Source: Sinomonas cyclohexanicum
GTDB lineage: Bacteria > Actinomycetota > Actinomycetes > Actinomycetales > Micrococcaceae
NCBI RefSeq assembly: GCF_020886775.1
Contig: NZ_AP024525.1
Coordinates: 1,674,001 to 1,738,000, forward strand
Direction: 5' to 3'
DNA: 64,000 nt
A program made the translations under genes and the position numbers. Each line of letters opens with the position of its first letter. Within the stretch, counting starts at the first letter, position 1. The notes under the pieces are model-generated. The model was given only the letters and a program-made list of their open reading frames with translations, did no database searches and was not told the DNA's origin. Positions 26,385 to 36,994 of this stretch are shown here, piece by piece.

Positions 26385-26876
26385 CTAACTTCCACCCTCT
26401 TCAAGTGCGAGGTCGGTTATGTATTTCAGTCCTTCCATGGCCTCTTTCCACGCCTCTCCAAGATTGGCGATGTCGGCGATGCTCGCCATGATTGAGGCGG
26501 CGACATTAAGGGCTCGGGACGTCCTACGAGCGTTCCGCAGTTTCACGAACGCCTTGGCTGCTTCCTTCCAACGACGGTACTTCGCCGTGCCGGCTGCGCC
26601 AGTGAGACCGGCGGACCTGAGCGGAATACGGAGGTCTTCCGTAATGCGACCGACCAATATCTCGTGGATGTCGGGTAGGTTGCGCCACCCTTCGCGTTCG
26701 TCGTCGAAGTACTCACCCTCCAATCCAACAGGAGGGTTTTCATATACGTCCTCCATAAACCGACGAACATCACCGATGAAGAGTCTAATTCGACGGAGGT
26801 CGTCTGCGTCATCAGGATCGAACTCCGGTTCACGAATGCCCGGTCCGCCTCCTGGACCACCGTAATACTCGCTCAC
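26385..26876 (-). CDS. Hypothetical protein of the accessory island
   Basis: A 163-residue, mainly helical and charged protein. The GTG start is supported by GAAAGGTGAAG a few bases upstream. A glycine-rich start (MSEYYGGPGGGPG) is followed by an acidic segment and the motif RIRLFIGDVRRFMEDVYE. The C-terminal half reads KYRRWKEAAKAFVKLRNARRTSRALNVAASIMASIADIAN in pieces, which looks like an amphipathic or weakly membrane-associated helix. No signal peptide is seen. I recognise no family. GC is much lower than in the flanking core genes, which fits horizontal acquisition. Confidence 0.6.
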   Translation of the reverse strand: MSEYYGGPGGGPGIREPEFDPDDADDLRRIRLFIGDVRRFMEDVYENPPVGLEGEYFDDEREGWRNLPDIHEILVGRITEDLRIPLRSAGLTGAAGTAKYRRWKEAAKAFVKLRNARRTSRALNVAASIMASIADIANLGEAWKEAMEGLKYITDLALEEGGS

Positions 26877-27059
26877 GGCACTTCACCTTTCTCGAGTAGT
26901 TCGCCACCATGACACAGCAACACCCAGAGTGACACCTCAAGGTTAGGAGCGGAAGGGGCGGATCGGGTGAATTGGTGGTGCGAGGCCTAAGGCACATCTG
27001 CCCATGTAATCGACACTGCGCTCTCAATTCTCCTCCGGTTGTGTCATAAATAGGGGCAT

Positions 27060-27188
27060 ATGAATGACGATAAATTCAAGATCAGGTTCCCGGATTTTCC
27101 TGACTGGCTGACTGACGTAGCTCCTATGCCAGCCAATGCGTCAGACCAGCCGGTGGCAGCGGTGGCAGACAGTCTCCCGGACAAGTAG
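27060..27188 (+). CDS. Small hypothetical ORF beside a phage-like relic
   Basis: A 42-residue frame starting MNDDKFKIRFPDFPDWLTD and ending at TAG 27186-27188. It is divergent from the gene at 26385-26876. The sequence just after it reads VTKKTR and then, in another frame, a phage-like motif, so this may be the upstream neighbour of, or joined to, a phage gene. Short length limits confidence. Confidence 0.35.
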   Translation: MNDDKFKIRFPDFPDWLTDVAPMPANASDQPVAAVADSLPDK

Positions 27189-27294
27189 GTCACCAAGAAG
27201 ACAAGGCCGGCCGACTCACTACAAGCCGGAGTACTGCCAGCAGATAGTCGAGTTCTTTACGGTCGAGCCGGAAGAGACGATCGACCTGACTCCT
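27189..27294 (+). pseudogene. Relic of a phage terminase small subunit-like gene
   Basis: One frame gives VTKKTR, and after a one-base shift the next gives GRPTHYKPEYCQQIVEFF and TVEPEETIDL. GRPT-YKPEYC is the usual N-terminus of phage packaging (terminase small subunit) and related helix-turn-helix proteins. It breaks off after about 35 codons where the M1 peptidase gene begins on the other strand. Most likely the 5' stub of a phage gene left at the right edge of the island. Confidence 0.45.
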
Positions 27295-27344
27295 CATCCC
27301 AGGGACATGACCCCTCATCCGGGGTGGGGCTCGCGCTGGCGGCG

Positions 27345-28718
27345 TCAGCTGGGGAACGCCGGGAGCTTCCGCTCGAAGAGCCACGGGCGCAGGAGCTTCT
27401 CCGGGGCGAACCCCTGCGCGCCCGCCCCGACGCGGCCCAGGATCTCCACGAAGTCGGCCGTCGAGGCGTTGGCGTGCCGGTTCTCCTCGCCGAAGGCCCG
27501 CAGCGAGCGGAAGAACCGGTCCTCGCCCATGGCGCGGCGAACGGCGTGCAGGGCCAGGGCGCCGCGCTTGTAGACGCGGTCGTCGAACATGAGGTCGGGG
27601 CCGGGTGCGCCCACCACGATGTCCTCCTTCTGGGACGCGACGAGCTTCCACGCCGCGGCGGCCCGCGACGTCGCCGACCCCTGTCCCGCGTGCTCGCTCC
27701 ACAGCCACTCGGCGTAGCACGCGAAGCCCTCGTGCAGCCAGATGTCCTCCCACCGCCGCGCGGTCACGGAGTTCCCGAACCACTGGTGCGCGAGCTCGTG
27801 CGCGAGGAGCCGCTGGGACTCCCACGATCTGGTGATGTGGTTCCGCCCGACGATCGAGAGGGTCTGCGCCTCGAGAGGGATCTCGAGCTCGTCCTCGGTC
27901 ACCACCACCGTGTAGTCCCGGAACGGGTACGGCCCGAAGAGCTCGGAGAAGAGCTCCACCATGGCCCGCTGGTCCCGCAGGCCCGTGAGCGCCTCCTGAC
28001 GCAGGGCGGACGGCACCGCGGCGTACACGCCGACGGCGGGGGAGGAGCGGCGTGGGATGCGGCCGAGCTCGAGCATCTCGCACCGGCCCACGAGGAGCGT
28101 GGCGAGGTAGGGCGCCATGGGCTCGTGGACCTCGTACACCCATGTCTCGCGGCTGGACTTGCGCCGGTGTCCCACGAGCAGCCCGTTCGAGATGATCCGG
28201 TACCCCGCATCCGCGGTAGCGGTGATACGGAACGTGGCCTTCTGGCTCGGGTGGTCGTTGCACGGGAACCACGTAGGCGCACCGACGGGCTGCCCCGCCA
28301 CGAGCACGCCGTCCGTGAGCTCCTCGAAGCCGACCTCTCCCCACTGCCCGTCCACGGGGCCGGGGTTGCCCTCGTACCGGACCTCCACGGTGAAGTCGCT
28401 CCCCTTGGCGATCGGGGCGGCGGGCGTGATGCGCAGCTCGTCGCCGCGCTGGGCCGTCTTGGCGGGGCGGGCGCCATTGACTTGGATCTTCGGGGCACGG
28501 AGCCCCGTGAGGCTCAGGGTGACCGTCTCGAGCCTGTCCTTCGCGGTGGCCCGGATCAGTGCGCGCCCGGCGAGGCGGTTGCTCGCCAGCCGGAGGTCCA
28601 CCTCGAGGTCGTAGTGCCGCACACGGTAGGCCGCGCTGCCGTGCCCGGGCGTGTAGGGGTCCGGCAGGGCACCGTTCTTGGACTTCTTCCGGGGCAGGAT
28701 GTGCTTGATGGGGCTCAC
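27345..28718 (-). CDS. M1-family zinc metallopeptidase (aminopeptidase N-like)
   Basis: A 457-residue gluzincin. The zinc site is HELAH (His307, Glu308, His311) with the third ligand Glu330 in WLHEGFACYAEWLW, spaced as in M1 enzymes. The substrate region reads EIPLEAQTLS instead of the classic GAMEN. It is a short form lacking the large C-terminal helical domain of aminopeptidase N. No signal peptide is visible. The GTG start at 28718 overlaps the stop codon of the synthetase gene (GTGA), so the two are translationally coupled. Zinc aminopeptidases that degrade epsilon-poly-lysine are known in producers, so processing or self-protection is a reasonable guess. Confidence 0.88.
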   Translation of the reverse strand: MSPIKHILPRKKSKNGALPDPYTPGHGSAAYRVRHYDLEVDLRLASNRLAGRALIRATAKDRLETVTLSLTGLRAPKIQVNGARPAKTAQRGDELRITPAAPIAKGSDFTVEVRYEGNPGPVDGQWGEVGFEELTDGVLVAGQPVGAPTWFPCNDHPSQKATFRITATADAGYRIISNGLLVGHRRKSSRETWVYEVHEPMAPYLATLLVGRCEMLELGRIPRRSSPAVGVYAAVPSALRQEALTGLRDQRAMVELFSELFGPYPFRDYTVVVTEDELEIPLEAQTLSIVGRNHITRSWESQRLLAHELAHQWFGNSVTARRWEDIWLHEGFACYAEWLWSEHAGQGSATSRAAAAWKLVASQKEDIVVGAPGPDLMFDDRVYKRGALALHAVRRAMGEDRFFRSLRAFGEENRHANASTADFVEILGRVGAGAQGFAPEKLLRPWLFERKLPAFPS

Positions 28719-31700
28719 CGGCTCGGCGCCTCCGGCTCCTTCCATGGCGCCACGGGGTTCCCGCGCCAGTACGTCGCTGCGGGCACGTGCTCGCCCCGCA
28801 TGACGAGCGACGCCGGCCCCACCGTCGCGCCGTCGGCGATCTCGGCGCCGGGCAGGATGACCCCGTGCGGCCCGAGAGTCGCGCCTTCGCCGAGCACGAC
28901 GGCGTCGATCGCCATGATCCTGTCGTGGAACAGGTGCGTCTGGACCACGCAGCCGCGGTTCACGGTGGAGCTGGGGCCGAGGGTCACGAGGTCGGCCTCC
29001 GGCAGCCAGTAGCTCTCGCACCACGCACCGGAGCCGATCCTCGCGCCGAGGGACCGCAGCCACCACACGAGGGCCGGCGTGCCGGACGCGGCGCGCGCGA
29101 ACCACGGCGCCGCGACCATCTCCACGAACGTGTCCTGCACCTCGTTGCGCCAGACGAACGCACTCCACAGCGGGTGCTCGCCGGCCTTGATGCGCCCCAC
29201 GAAGAGCCACTTCGCTGCAGTCGCGGACGCCGCCGCGATTCCCCCGGTCACGAGCATGACGGCGCCGCCGAGCAGCGCGGCGGCAAGGTACCCCCACGCG
29301 GCGGCGATCCAGTCGAGGGCGGTGAGCACGACGACGGCGATGGCCACCGTGAGCACGACCGGCACCGCGCGGCACAGTTCCCACAGGGCACGCGCGACCT
29401 TGAGCCGCCCCGCCGGGCGGAACGTCCGTGCGGCGTCCGTCTCCATCGCGGTGCGCCGCAGCCTCACGGGCGGGCTGCCGAGCCAGGACGATCCCGACTT
29501 GGCCTTCTTCGGGGTCGCGGAGAGGACGGCGACGAGGCCGTCCTTCGGCACGGAACGGCCCGCCGCCGTCATCCCGGAGTTGCCCAGGAACGCGCGCTTG
29601 CCGATCTTGGCCGGGGCGATCTTGACCCAGCCGCCGCCGAGCTCGTAGCTGGCGACCATGGTGTCGTCGGCGAGGAAAGCGCCGTCGGCCACGGTGGTCA
29701 TGGAGGGCAGGAGGAGGACCGTGGAGGCCTCGACGTCCTTGCCGACCTTCGCGCCCAGGACCCGCAGCCACACGGGCGTGAACAGGCTCGCGTAGATGGG
29801 GAACAGCACGTCGCGGGCCAGGTCGAGCACCCGCTCCGTGGCCCACACCTGCCAGCCGTAGCCCGTGCGCGAGCGGATGCGATGGTAGCCCTCGGTGAGG
29901 CCGAGGCCCAGCAGCCGGACCACGCCGGCGATGAGCAAGAGGTTGAGCACGAACCACACCGCCGCCGCGAGCGGCGTGGCTGCGAGCAGTGGGACGAAGG
30001 CCGCGTGCAGTGACGCGCGCCCGTGCGCAGCCCAGACGAGGACGAGCGCGGCGGCCGCGGCGGAGACGAACGGGATGAGGGCCAAGAGCGTCGAGCCGGC
30101 GGCGAACGCGCCGATCCATGCGCCCTCACACAGCCTGGACCGCCGCGAGGGGACCTCGGGCCACCCATGCTTCGCCTTCCCCACGCGTGACGCGGGTGAG
30201 CCGGCCACGCGCAGGCCCGCCTTGACCTTGCCCGACACGGCGGAGCCCGGGTCCACCACGGCCCCCGCGCCGATCCGCGCGCCGGGCAGCAGCGTGCTGC
30301 GGGCACCGACGGTTGCGCCCGCGCCGATGCGGACGCCGCCGATGTGCACCCAGTCGCCGTCGATCCACCAGCCGGACAGGTCGACCTCGGGCTCCACCGA
30401 GGCGCCCGGGCCAACGGAAAGCATGCCCGTGACGGGCGGGACGGAGTGCAGCACGGCGTCGCGGCCGATCGTCGCGCCGAGCGCCCGAGCGTAGTACGGG
30501 ACCCACGGCGCGCTCGCGAGGCTCACGGCCTGGGCGAGGTCCGCGATCTGCTCGGCGAGCCACAGCCTCAAGTGAACGGGGCCCGAGCGCGGGTAGCGGC
30601 CGGGGCCGACGCCGCGCAGCAGCAGCCGCGCCGCCCCCACCGAGATGGCCATCCGGCCCCACGGGCTCACGAACACCATCCAGGACGCCGCGACCCACCA
30701 CCACGAGAGCGTCGGCGCCGCGGCGAACCCGGCGACTGCCGCAAGCACGTTGTTGGCGGCCGCGAGGTAGGTGAGCCACCGCATGCCCACGAGGATGAAG
30801 AGTGGGACTCCCATGAGCGTCTGGAGCAGCTGGGCCCTGCCGGAGGTGGGCCGTACCGTGCGCTCGCGCGGCGCGAGGCTCCCGGCCGCCGGCGCCGTGC
30901 CCAGCACTGCCTCGACGAGCGCCCCGACGCGCGGATGTGCATACACATCCGCGACCGTGACGGTGGGGTAGCGGCGGCGCAGGGCCGAGACGAGCTGGGC
31001 GGCGGCGAGCGACCCTCCGCCGTGCCCGAAGAAGTCCGCATCGAGCCCAGGGGCCCTGGTGCCGAGCACCGCGCCCCACTGCTCGACGATCCACGCGGCG
31101 TCCTCCGGCAGCTCGAGATCGGGCCCTTCATCGTTGTCCTGACCCGGCAGCGGCCACGGGAGCGCGTTGCGGTCCACCTTGCCGCTCGTCTTGGTCGGCA
31201 GGGTATCGACGACGGCGAGCACGGGCACGAGCGCGGCCGGCAGCTCTCGCGTGAGGTGCTTCCGGGCCGCGGCGAGGTCCGGCGTCGTACCCTCGGCCGG
31301 CGCGAGGTACCCCACGAGGATCTGGTTCCCCGCCGCCGTCGTGCGCACGGCGGCTGCAGCGCCGGCGACTCCTGGCAGCCCCTGCAGCGCGGCGTCGACC
31401 TCGCCGAGCTCGATGCGGCGGCCGCCGAGCTTGACCTGTTCGTCGGCGCGCCCCATGAAGAGGAGCCCTGCGGGCTCGTACATGACAAGGTCGCCAGAGC
31501 GGTAGGCGCGCTCCCAGCCGAGCGTGGGCATGGGCGCGTACTTCTCGGCGTCCTTCGCGGGATCGAGGTAGCGGGCCAGGCCCACTCCGCCGATGATGAG
31601 CTCACCGGTGCCGCCCTCGGCCACAGGCACGCCGGCCTGGTCCACGATCGCGAGGTCCCAGCCGTCCAGCGGCAGCCCGATCCGGACCGGCCCGTCGCCG

Positions 31701-32659
31701 CCCATGGGCGCCGCGCAGGCCACGACGGTCGCCTCGGTGGGCCCGTACGTGTTCCAGACCTCGCGGCCCTCGACGGCGAGCCGGGCGGCGAGCTCGGGCG
31801 GGCACGCCTCGCCGCCGAAGATGAGAAGGCGGACGTTCTCGAGCGCCTCGGCAGGCCACAGCGCCGCGAGCGTGGGGACGGTCGAGACGACGGTGATGCC
31901 GCGCTGCACGAGCCATGGACCGAGGTCCATGCCCGTGCGTACGAGGGCCCGCGGCGCAGGGACCAGGCACGCCCCATGCCTCCACGCAAGCCACATCTCC
32001 TCGCACGAGGCGTCGAACGCCACGGACAGGCCCGCGAGGACGCGGTCCTCGGGGCCGATCGGCTCCGCCTGGAGGAACAGCCGCGACTCGGCGTCCACGA
32101 AGGCCGCGGCCGAGCGGTGCGATACCGCGACGCCCTTCGGCGTGCCGGTGGAGCCGGACGTGAAGATGATCCAGCAGTCGTCCTCGGGGGCCGGCGGGCG
32201 CGGCGACGGGAACGGCTTGGGGCGCTTCCGGTCCACCACCATCGAGCCGCCGCCGCGCAGGATCCCGGCCACCTTGGCCTCGCTGAAGACGAGCTTGGCG
32301 CGCTCATCGGGATCGTCGGCGTCGACCGGGACGTAGGCGGCGCCCACAAGCATCGTCGCGAGGATCGCCACGTACAGCTCGGCGGTGCCCGACGGGATGC
32401 GGACCCCGATGCGGTCGCCCGCGCCCAGGCCGGCCGCGTGGAGCTTCCGCCCCATCGACCTGACCTCGTCGAGCAGCTCGCTGTAGGAGAGGGCCCGCGT
32501 CCCGTCGTCGAGCGCGGGGGCCTCGGGGAAGGCATCGGCGCTCGCGGTGAGGACGTCGATGAGGGTGCGGGCCGCCGGGGTGCGCTGGGATCCCGCGAGC
32601 TGGGGCGGATAGCGCCGCGGGGTAGCGTCGAGGACTTCGGGCTCACTGGTGGGTGTCAT
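28715..32659 (-). CDS. Pls/PosA-type nonribosomal peptide synthetase (homopoly-amino-acid synthase)
   Basis: A 1314-residue single-module synthetase, the same size as epsilon-poly-L-lysine synthetase. An adenylation domain (about 30-500) has IIFTSGSTGTPKGVAVSH (164-181), NTYGPTEATV (303-312), YRSGDL (386-391) and the catalytic Lys in KTSGKVDRN (490-498). A carrier domain follows with the phosphopantetheine Ser550 in FFGHGGGSLAA. The rest has about six transmembrane helices in three pairs, alternating with soluble regions carrying hexapeptide repeats (for example VRIGAGATVGARSTLLPGAR), the Pls C-domain layout. There is no condensation or thioesterase domain. By hand alignment Glu220 occupies the specificity position that would suit a cationic substrate. 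Product class inferred. Confidence 0.85.
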   Translation of the reverse strand: MTPTSEPEVLDATPRRYPPQLAGSQRTPAARTLIDVLTASADAFPEAPALDDGTRALSYSELLDEVRSMGRKLHAAGLGAGDRIGVRIPSGTAELYVAILATMLVGAAYVPVDADDPDERAKLVFSEAKVAGILRGGGSMVVDRKRPKPFPSPRPPAPEDDCWIIFTSGSTGTPKGVAVSHRSAAAFVDAESRLFLQAEPIGPEDRVLAGLSVAFDASCEEMWLAWRHGACLVPAPRALVRTGMDLGPWLVQRGITVVSTVPTLAALWPAEALENVRLLIFGGEACPPELAARLAVEGREVWNTYGPTEATVVACAAPMGGDGPVRIGLPLDGWDLAIVDQAGVPVAEGGTGELIIGGVGLARYLDPAKDAEKYAPMPTLGWERAYRSGDLVMYEPAGLLFMGRADEQVKLGGRRIELGEVDAALQGLPGVAGAAAAVRTTAAGNQILVGYLAPAEGTTPDLAAARKHLTRELPAALVPVLAVVDTLPTKTSGKVDRNALPWPLPGQDNDEGPDLELPEDAAWIVEQWGAVLGTRAPGLDADFFGHGGGSLAAAQLVSALRRRYPTVTVADVYAHPRVGALVEAVLGTAPAAGSLAPRERTVRPTSGRAQLLQTLMGVPLFILVGMRWLTYLAAANNVLAAVAGFAAAPTLSWWWVAASWMVFVSPWGRMAISVGAARLLLRGVGPGRYPRSGPVHLRLWLAEQIADLAQAVSLASAPWVPYYARALGATIGRDAVLHSVPPVTGMLSVGPGASVEPEVDLSGWWIDGDWVHIGGVRIGAGATVGARSTLLPGARIGAGAVVDPGSAVSGKVKAGLRVAGSPASRVGKAKHGWPEVPSRRSRLCEGAWIGAFAAGSTLLALIPFVSAAAAALVLVWAAHGRASLHAAFVPLLAATPLAAAVWFVLNLLLIAGVVRLLGLGLTEGYHRIRSRTGYGWQVWATERVLDLARDVLFPIYASLFTPVWLRVLGAKVGKDVEASTVLLLPSMTTVADGAFLADDTMVASYELGGGWVKIAPAKIGKRAFLGNSGMTAAGRSVPKDGLVAVLSATPKKAKSGSSWLGSPPVRLRRTAMETDAARTFRPAGRLKVARALWELCRAVPVVLTVAIAVVVLTALDWIAAAWGYLAAALLGGAVMLVTGGIAAASATAAKWLFVGRIKAGEHPLWSAFVWRNEVQDTFVEMVAAPWFARAASGTPALVWWLRSLGARIGSGAWCESYWLPEADLVTLGPSSTVNRGCVVQTHLFHDRIMAIDAVVLGEGATLGPHGVILPGAEIADGATVGPASLVMRGEHVPAATYWRGNPVAPWKEPEAPSR

Positions 32660-32724
32660 CGTGCAGCCATTCTTCCATTGCGCCCCGGCCGGCCGCAGGA
32701 TTTGGGCCCCGTCACGGCTGGCGG

Positions 32725-33690
32725 TCAGGGGACGAGCAGGACCTTGCCCGTGGTGCCCCGTCCCTCGAGCGCGCTGTGGGCGGCGGCAGCCTCCCACAGC
32801 GGGAACTGGGCCCCAATCCGGACACTGAGTGTCCCGGCGGCGACGGCGCCGAACACCTCGGAGGAGCGCCAGCGGCGCTCTGCGGCGTTGAGGAGGTGGT
32901 GGGCAAGCGTGGGCCGGGTGACGAACAGCGAGCCGCCGGCGTTGAGGCGCTGCAGGTCGAACGGGGGCACCGGGCCCGACGCGGCTCCGAACAGCACGAG
33001 CATCCCGCGGGTGCGCAGGCACTCGAGGGAGCCGTCGAACGTGTCCCGCCCCACGCCGTCGTACACCACGTCCACGCCCGCGCCGCCGGTGAGCTCGCGC
33101 ACCTGGGCGGGGAAGTCGTGGTACCGGATCACGTGGTCGGCGCCGGCGCCCGCGGCGAGCTCCGCCTTGGCATCGGTGGAGACGGTGGTGATGACCCTGG
33201 CCCCCTTGGCCTTGAGCATCTGGGTGGCGAGGAGGCCCACACCCCCCGCGCCCGCATGGAGGAGCACGGTCTGGCCCGGCTCGACGCGGAAGGTCGAGTT
33301 GATGAGGTAGTGGGCCGTCATTCCCTGCAGCGGCAGCGCGGCGGCCGTGAGGAGGTCCACGCCCCCGGGGATGGGCAGCGCCCTGTCCGCGTCGATGACC
33401 GTGTACTCGGCGTAGGTCCTGTGGCCCTCGGCGGTCGCGACGCGGTCGCCCTTGGCGAAGTCGGCGACGCCCTCGCCGACGGCGGTCACGACGCCGGCAG
33501 CCTCCGCGCCGGGGGTGAAGGGGAACGGGACCTTGTACAGGCCCTGGCGCTGGTACGTCTCGATGAAGTTCACGCCCGTCGCGGCGACGCGGACGAGGAG
33601 CTGGCCGGGGCCCGGGACGGGCATCTCGACATCGGCCGGGGTGAGGACTTCCGGTCCTCCGGGTGCGGTGGCGACAATGGCGTGGGTCAT
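32725..33690 (-). CDS. NADPH:quinone oxidoreductase, zinc-independent MDR family
   Basis: A 321-residue medium-chain dehydrogenase/reductase of the quinone oxidoreductase type. It has an N-terminal GroES-like domain (PGPGQLLVRVAATGVNFIET), then a Rossmann domain with the nucleotide-binding AGAGGVGLLATQM near residue 150. There are no zinc-binding cysteines. It reduces quinones or other enones with NADPH. The start at 33690 has GGGAGAG upstream. It is divergent from argC, and the ARG boxes lie between them. Its relation to the synthetase downstream is unclear. Confidence 0.88.
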   Translation of the reverse strand: MTHAIVATAPGGPEVLTPADVEMPVPGPGQLLVRVAATGVNFIETYQRQGLYKVPFPFTPGAEAAGVVTAVGEGVADFAKGDRVATAEGHRTYAEYTVIDADRALPIPGGVDLLTAAALPLQGMTAHYLINSTFRVEPGQTVLLHAGAGGVGLLATQMLKAKGARVITTVSTDAKAELAAGAGADHVIRYHDFPAQVRELTGGAGVDVVYDGVGRDTFDGSLECLRTRGMLVLFGAASGPVPPFDLQRLNAGGSLFVTRPTLAHHLLNAAERRWRSSEVFGAVAAGTLSVRIGAQFPLWEAAAAHSALEGRGTTGKVLLVP

Positions 33691-33758
33691 GGAACTCTCT
33701 CCCTAGCTTCTCGTTTCGCGTCCGGACCCATCCTAGAGAAGCCATGCATGCATAAATA

Positions 33759-36016
<2,258 letters not shown>

Positions 36017-36025
36017 GAGACGCAC

Positions 36026-36994
36026 ATGACTGAGCCAAGTTCCAACATCCGCCTCGCCATGGACAAGGCCGAGACCCTCATCGAGGCCCTTCCGTGGATT
36101 CAGAAGTTCGCCGGCACCACGATGGTGGTCAAGTACGGCGGCAACGCGATGGTCAACGACGAACTCCGCCGCGCGTTCGCCGAGGACATCGTCTTCCTCC
36201 ACCACGTGGGCATCCGCCCCGTGGTGGTGCACGGCGGCGGCCCGCAGATCAGCGCGATGCTGAACCGCGTGGGCATCGAGAGCGAGTTCAAGGGCGGCCT
36301 GCGCGTGACCACGCCCGAGGCGATGGATGTGGTCCGCATGGTCCTCACCGGCCAAGTGGGCCGAGAGCTCGTGGGACTCATCAACTCCCACGGCCCGTAC
36401 GCCGTGGGCCTCTCGGGCGAGGACGCCGGGCTCCTCCAGGCGGTGCGGACCGGCGCCGTGGTGGACGGCGAAGAAGTCGACCTGGGCCTCGTGGGCGAGG
36501 TGGTCGGCGTCGAGCCCGGCGCGGTCCTGGACATCCTCGAGGCCGGGAGGATCCCGGTGATCTCCGGGGTAGCCCCCGAGGTGGAGGCTTCTCCGGCGCA
36601 CGACGGCGCGCCCTCCTCTCAGGGGAGCGTCACCTACCAGCCGACCGGCCAGGTCCTCAACGTCAACGCGGACACTGCCGCCGCCGCGGTCGCGGTTGCC
36701 CTCCAGGCCTCCCGCCTCGTGATCCTCACCGACGTCGAGGGGCTCTACCGCAACTGGCCGGACAGGGACTCGCTCGTCTCGCAGATCTCCGCCTCGGAGC
36801 TGCGTGAGATGCTGCCCAGTCTGGCCTCCGGCATGATCCCCAAGATGGCCGCATGCCTCAAGGCAGTCACGGAGGGCGTTGACCGCGCCGCGATCGTGGA
36901 CGGGCGCAGCCCCCACACGATGCTCCTCGAGATCTTCACGAACGCAGGCGTCGGCACCCAGGTGGTGCCCGACGGGGAAGGAACAGCCGCATGA
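36026..36994 (+). CDS. argB: Acetylglutamate kinase
   Basis: A 322-residue amino-acid kinase that phosphorylates N-acetylglutamate. The nucleotide- and substrate-binding motifs VVKYGGNAM and [14 protein letters not shown] are near the N-terminus. The C-terminal [19 protein letters not shown] and GGM-type ending fit arginine-sensitive kinases. An insertion of about 20 residues around [20 protein letters not shown] is longer than in most family members. argD overlaps its stop by 4 bases. Confidence 0.96.
   Translation: MTEPSSNIRLAMDKAETLIEALPWIQKFAGTTMVVKYGGNAMVNDELRRAFAEDIVFLHHVGIRPVVVHGGGPQISAMLNRVGIESEFKGGLRVTTPEAMDVVRMVLTGQVGRELVGLINSHGPYAVGLSGEDAGLLQAVRTGAVVDGEEVDLGLVGEVVGVEPGAVLDILEAGRIPVISGVAPEVEASPAHDGAPSSQGSVTYQPTGQVLNVNADTAAAAVAVALQASRLVILTDVEGLYRNWPDRDSLVSQISASELREMLPSLASGMIPKMAACLKAVTEGVDRAAIVDGRSPHTMLLEIFTNAGVGTQVVPDGEGTAA

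Noticed and set aside
30344-33310. A 988-codon plus-strand frame opposite the synthetase
   Set aside because: Arginine-rich shadow with no domains; the minus-strand synthetase has all expected motifs.
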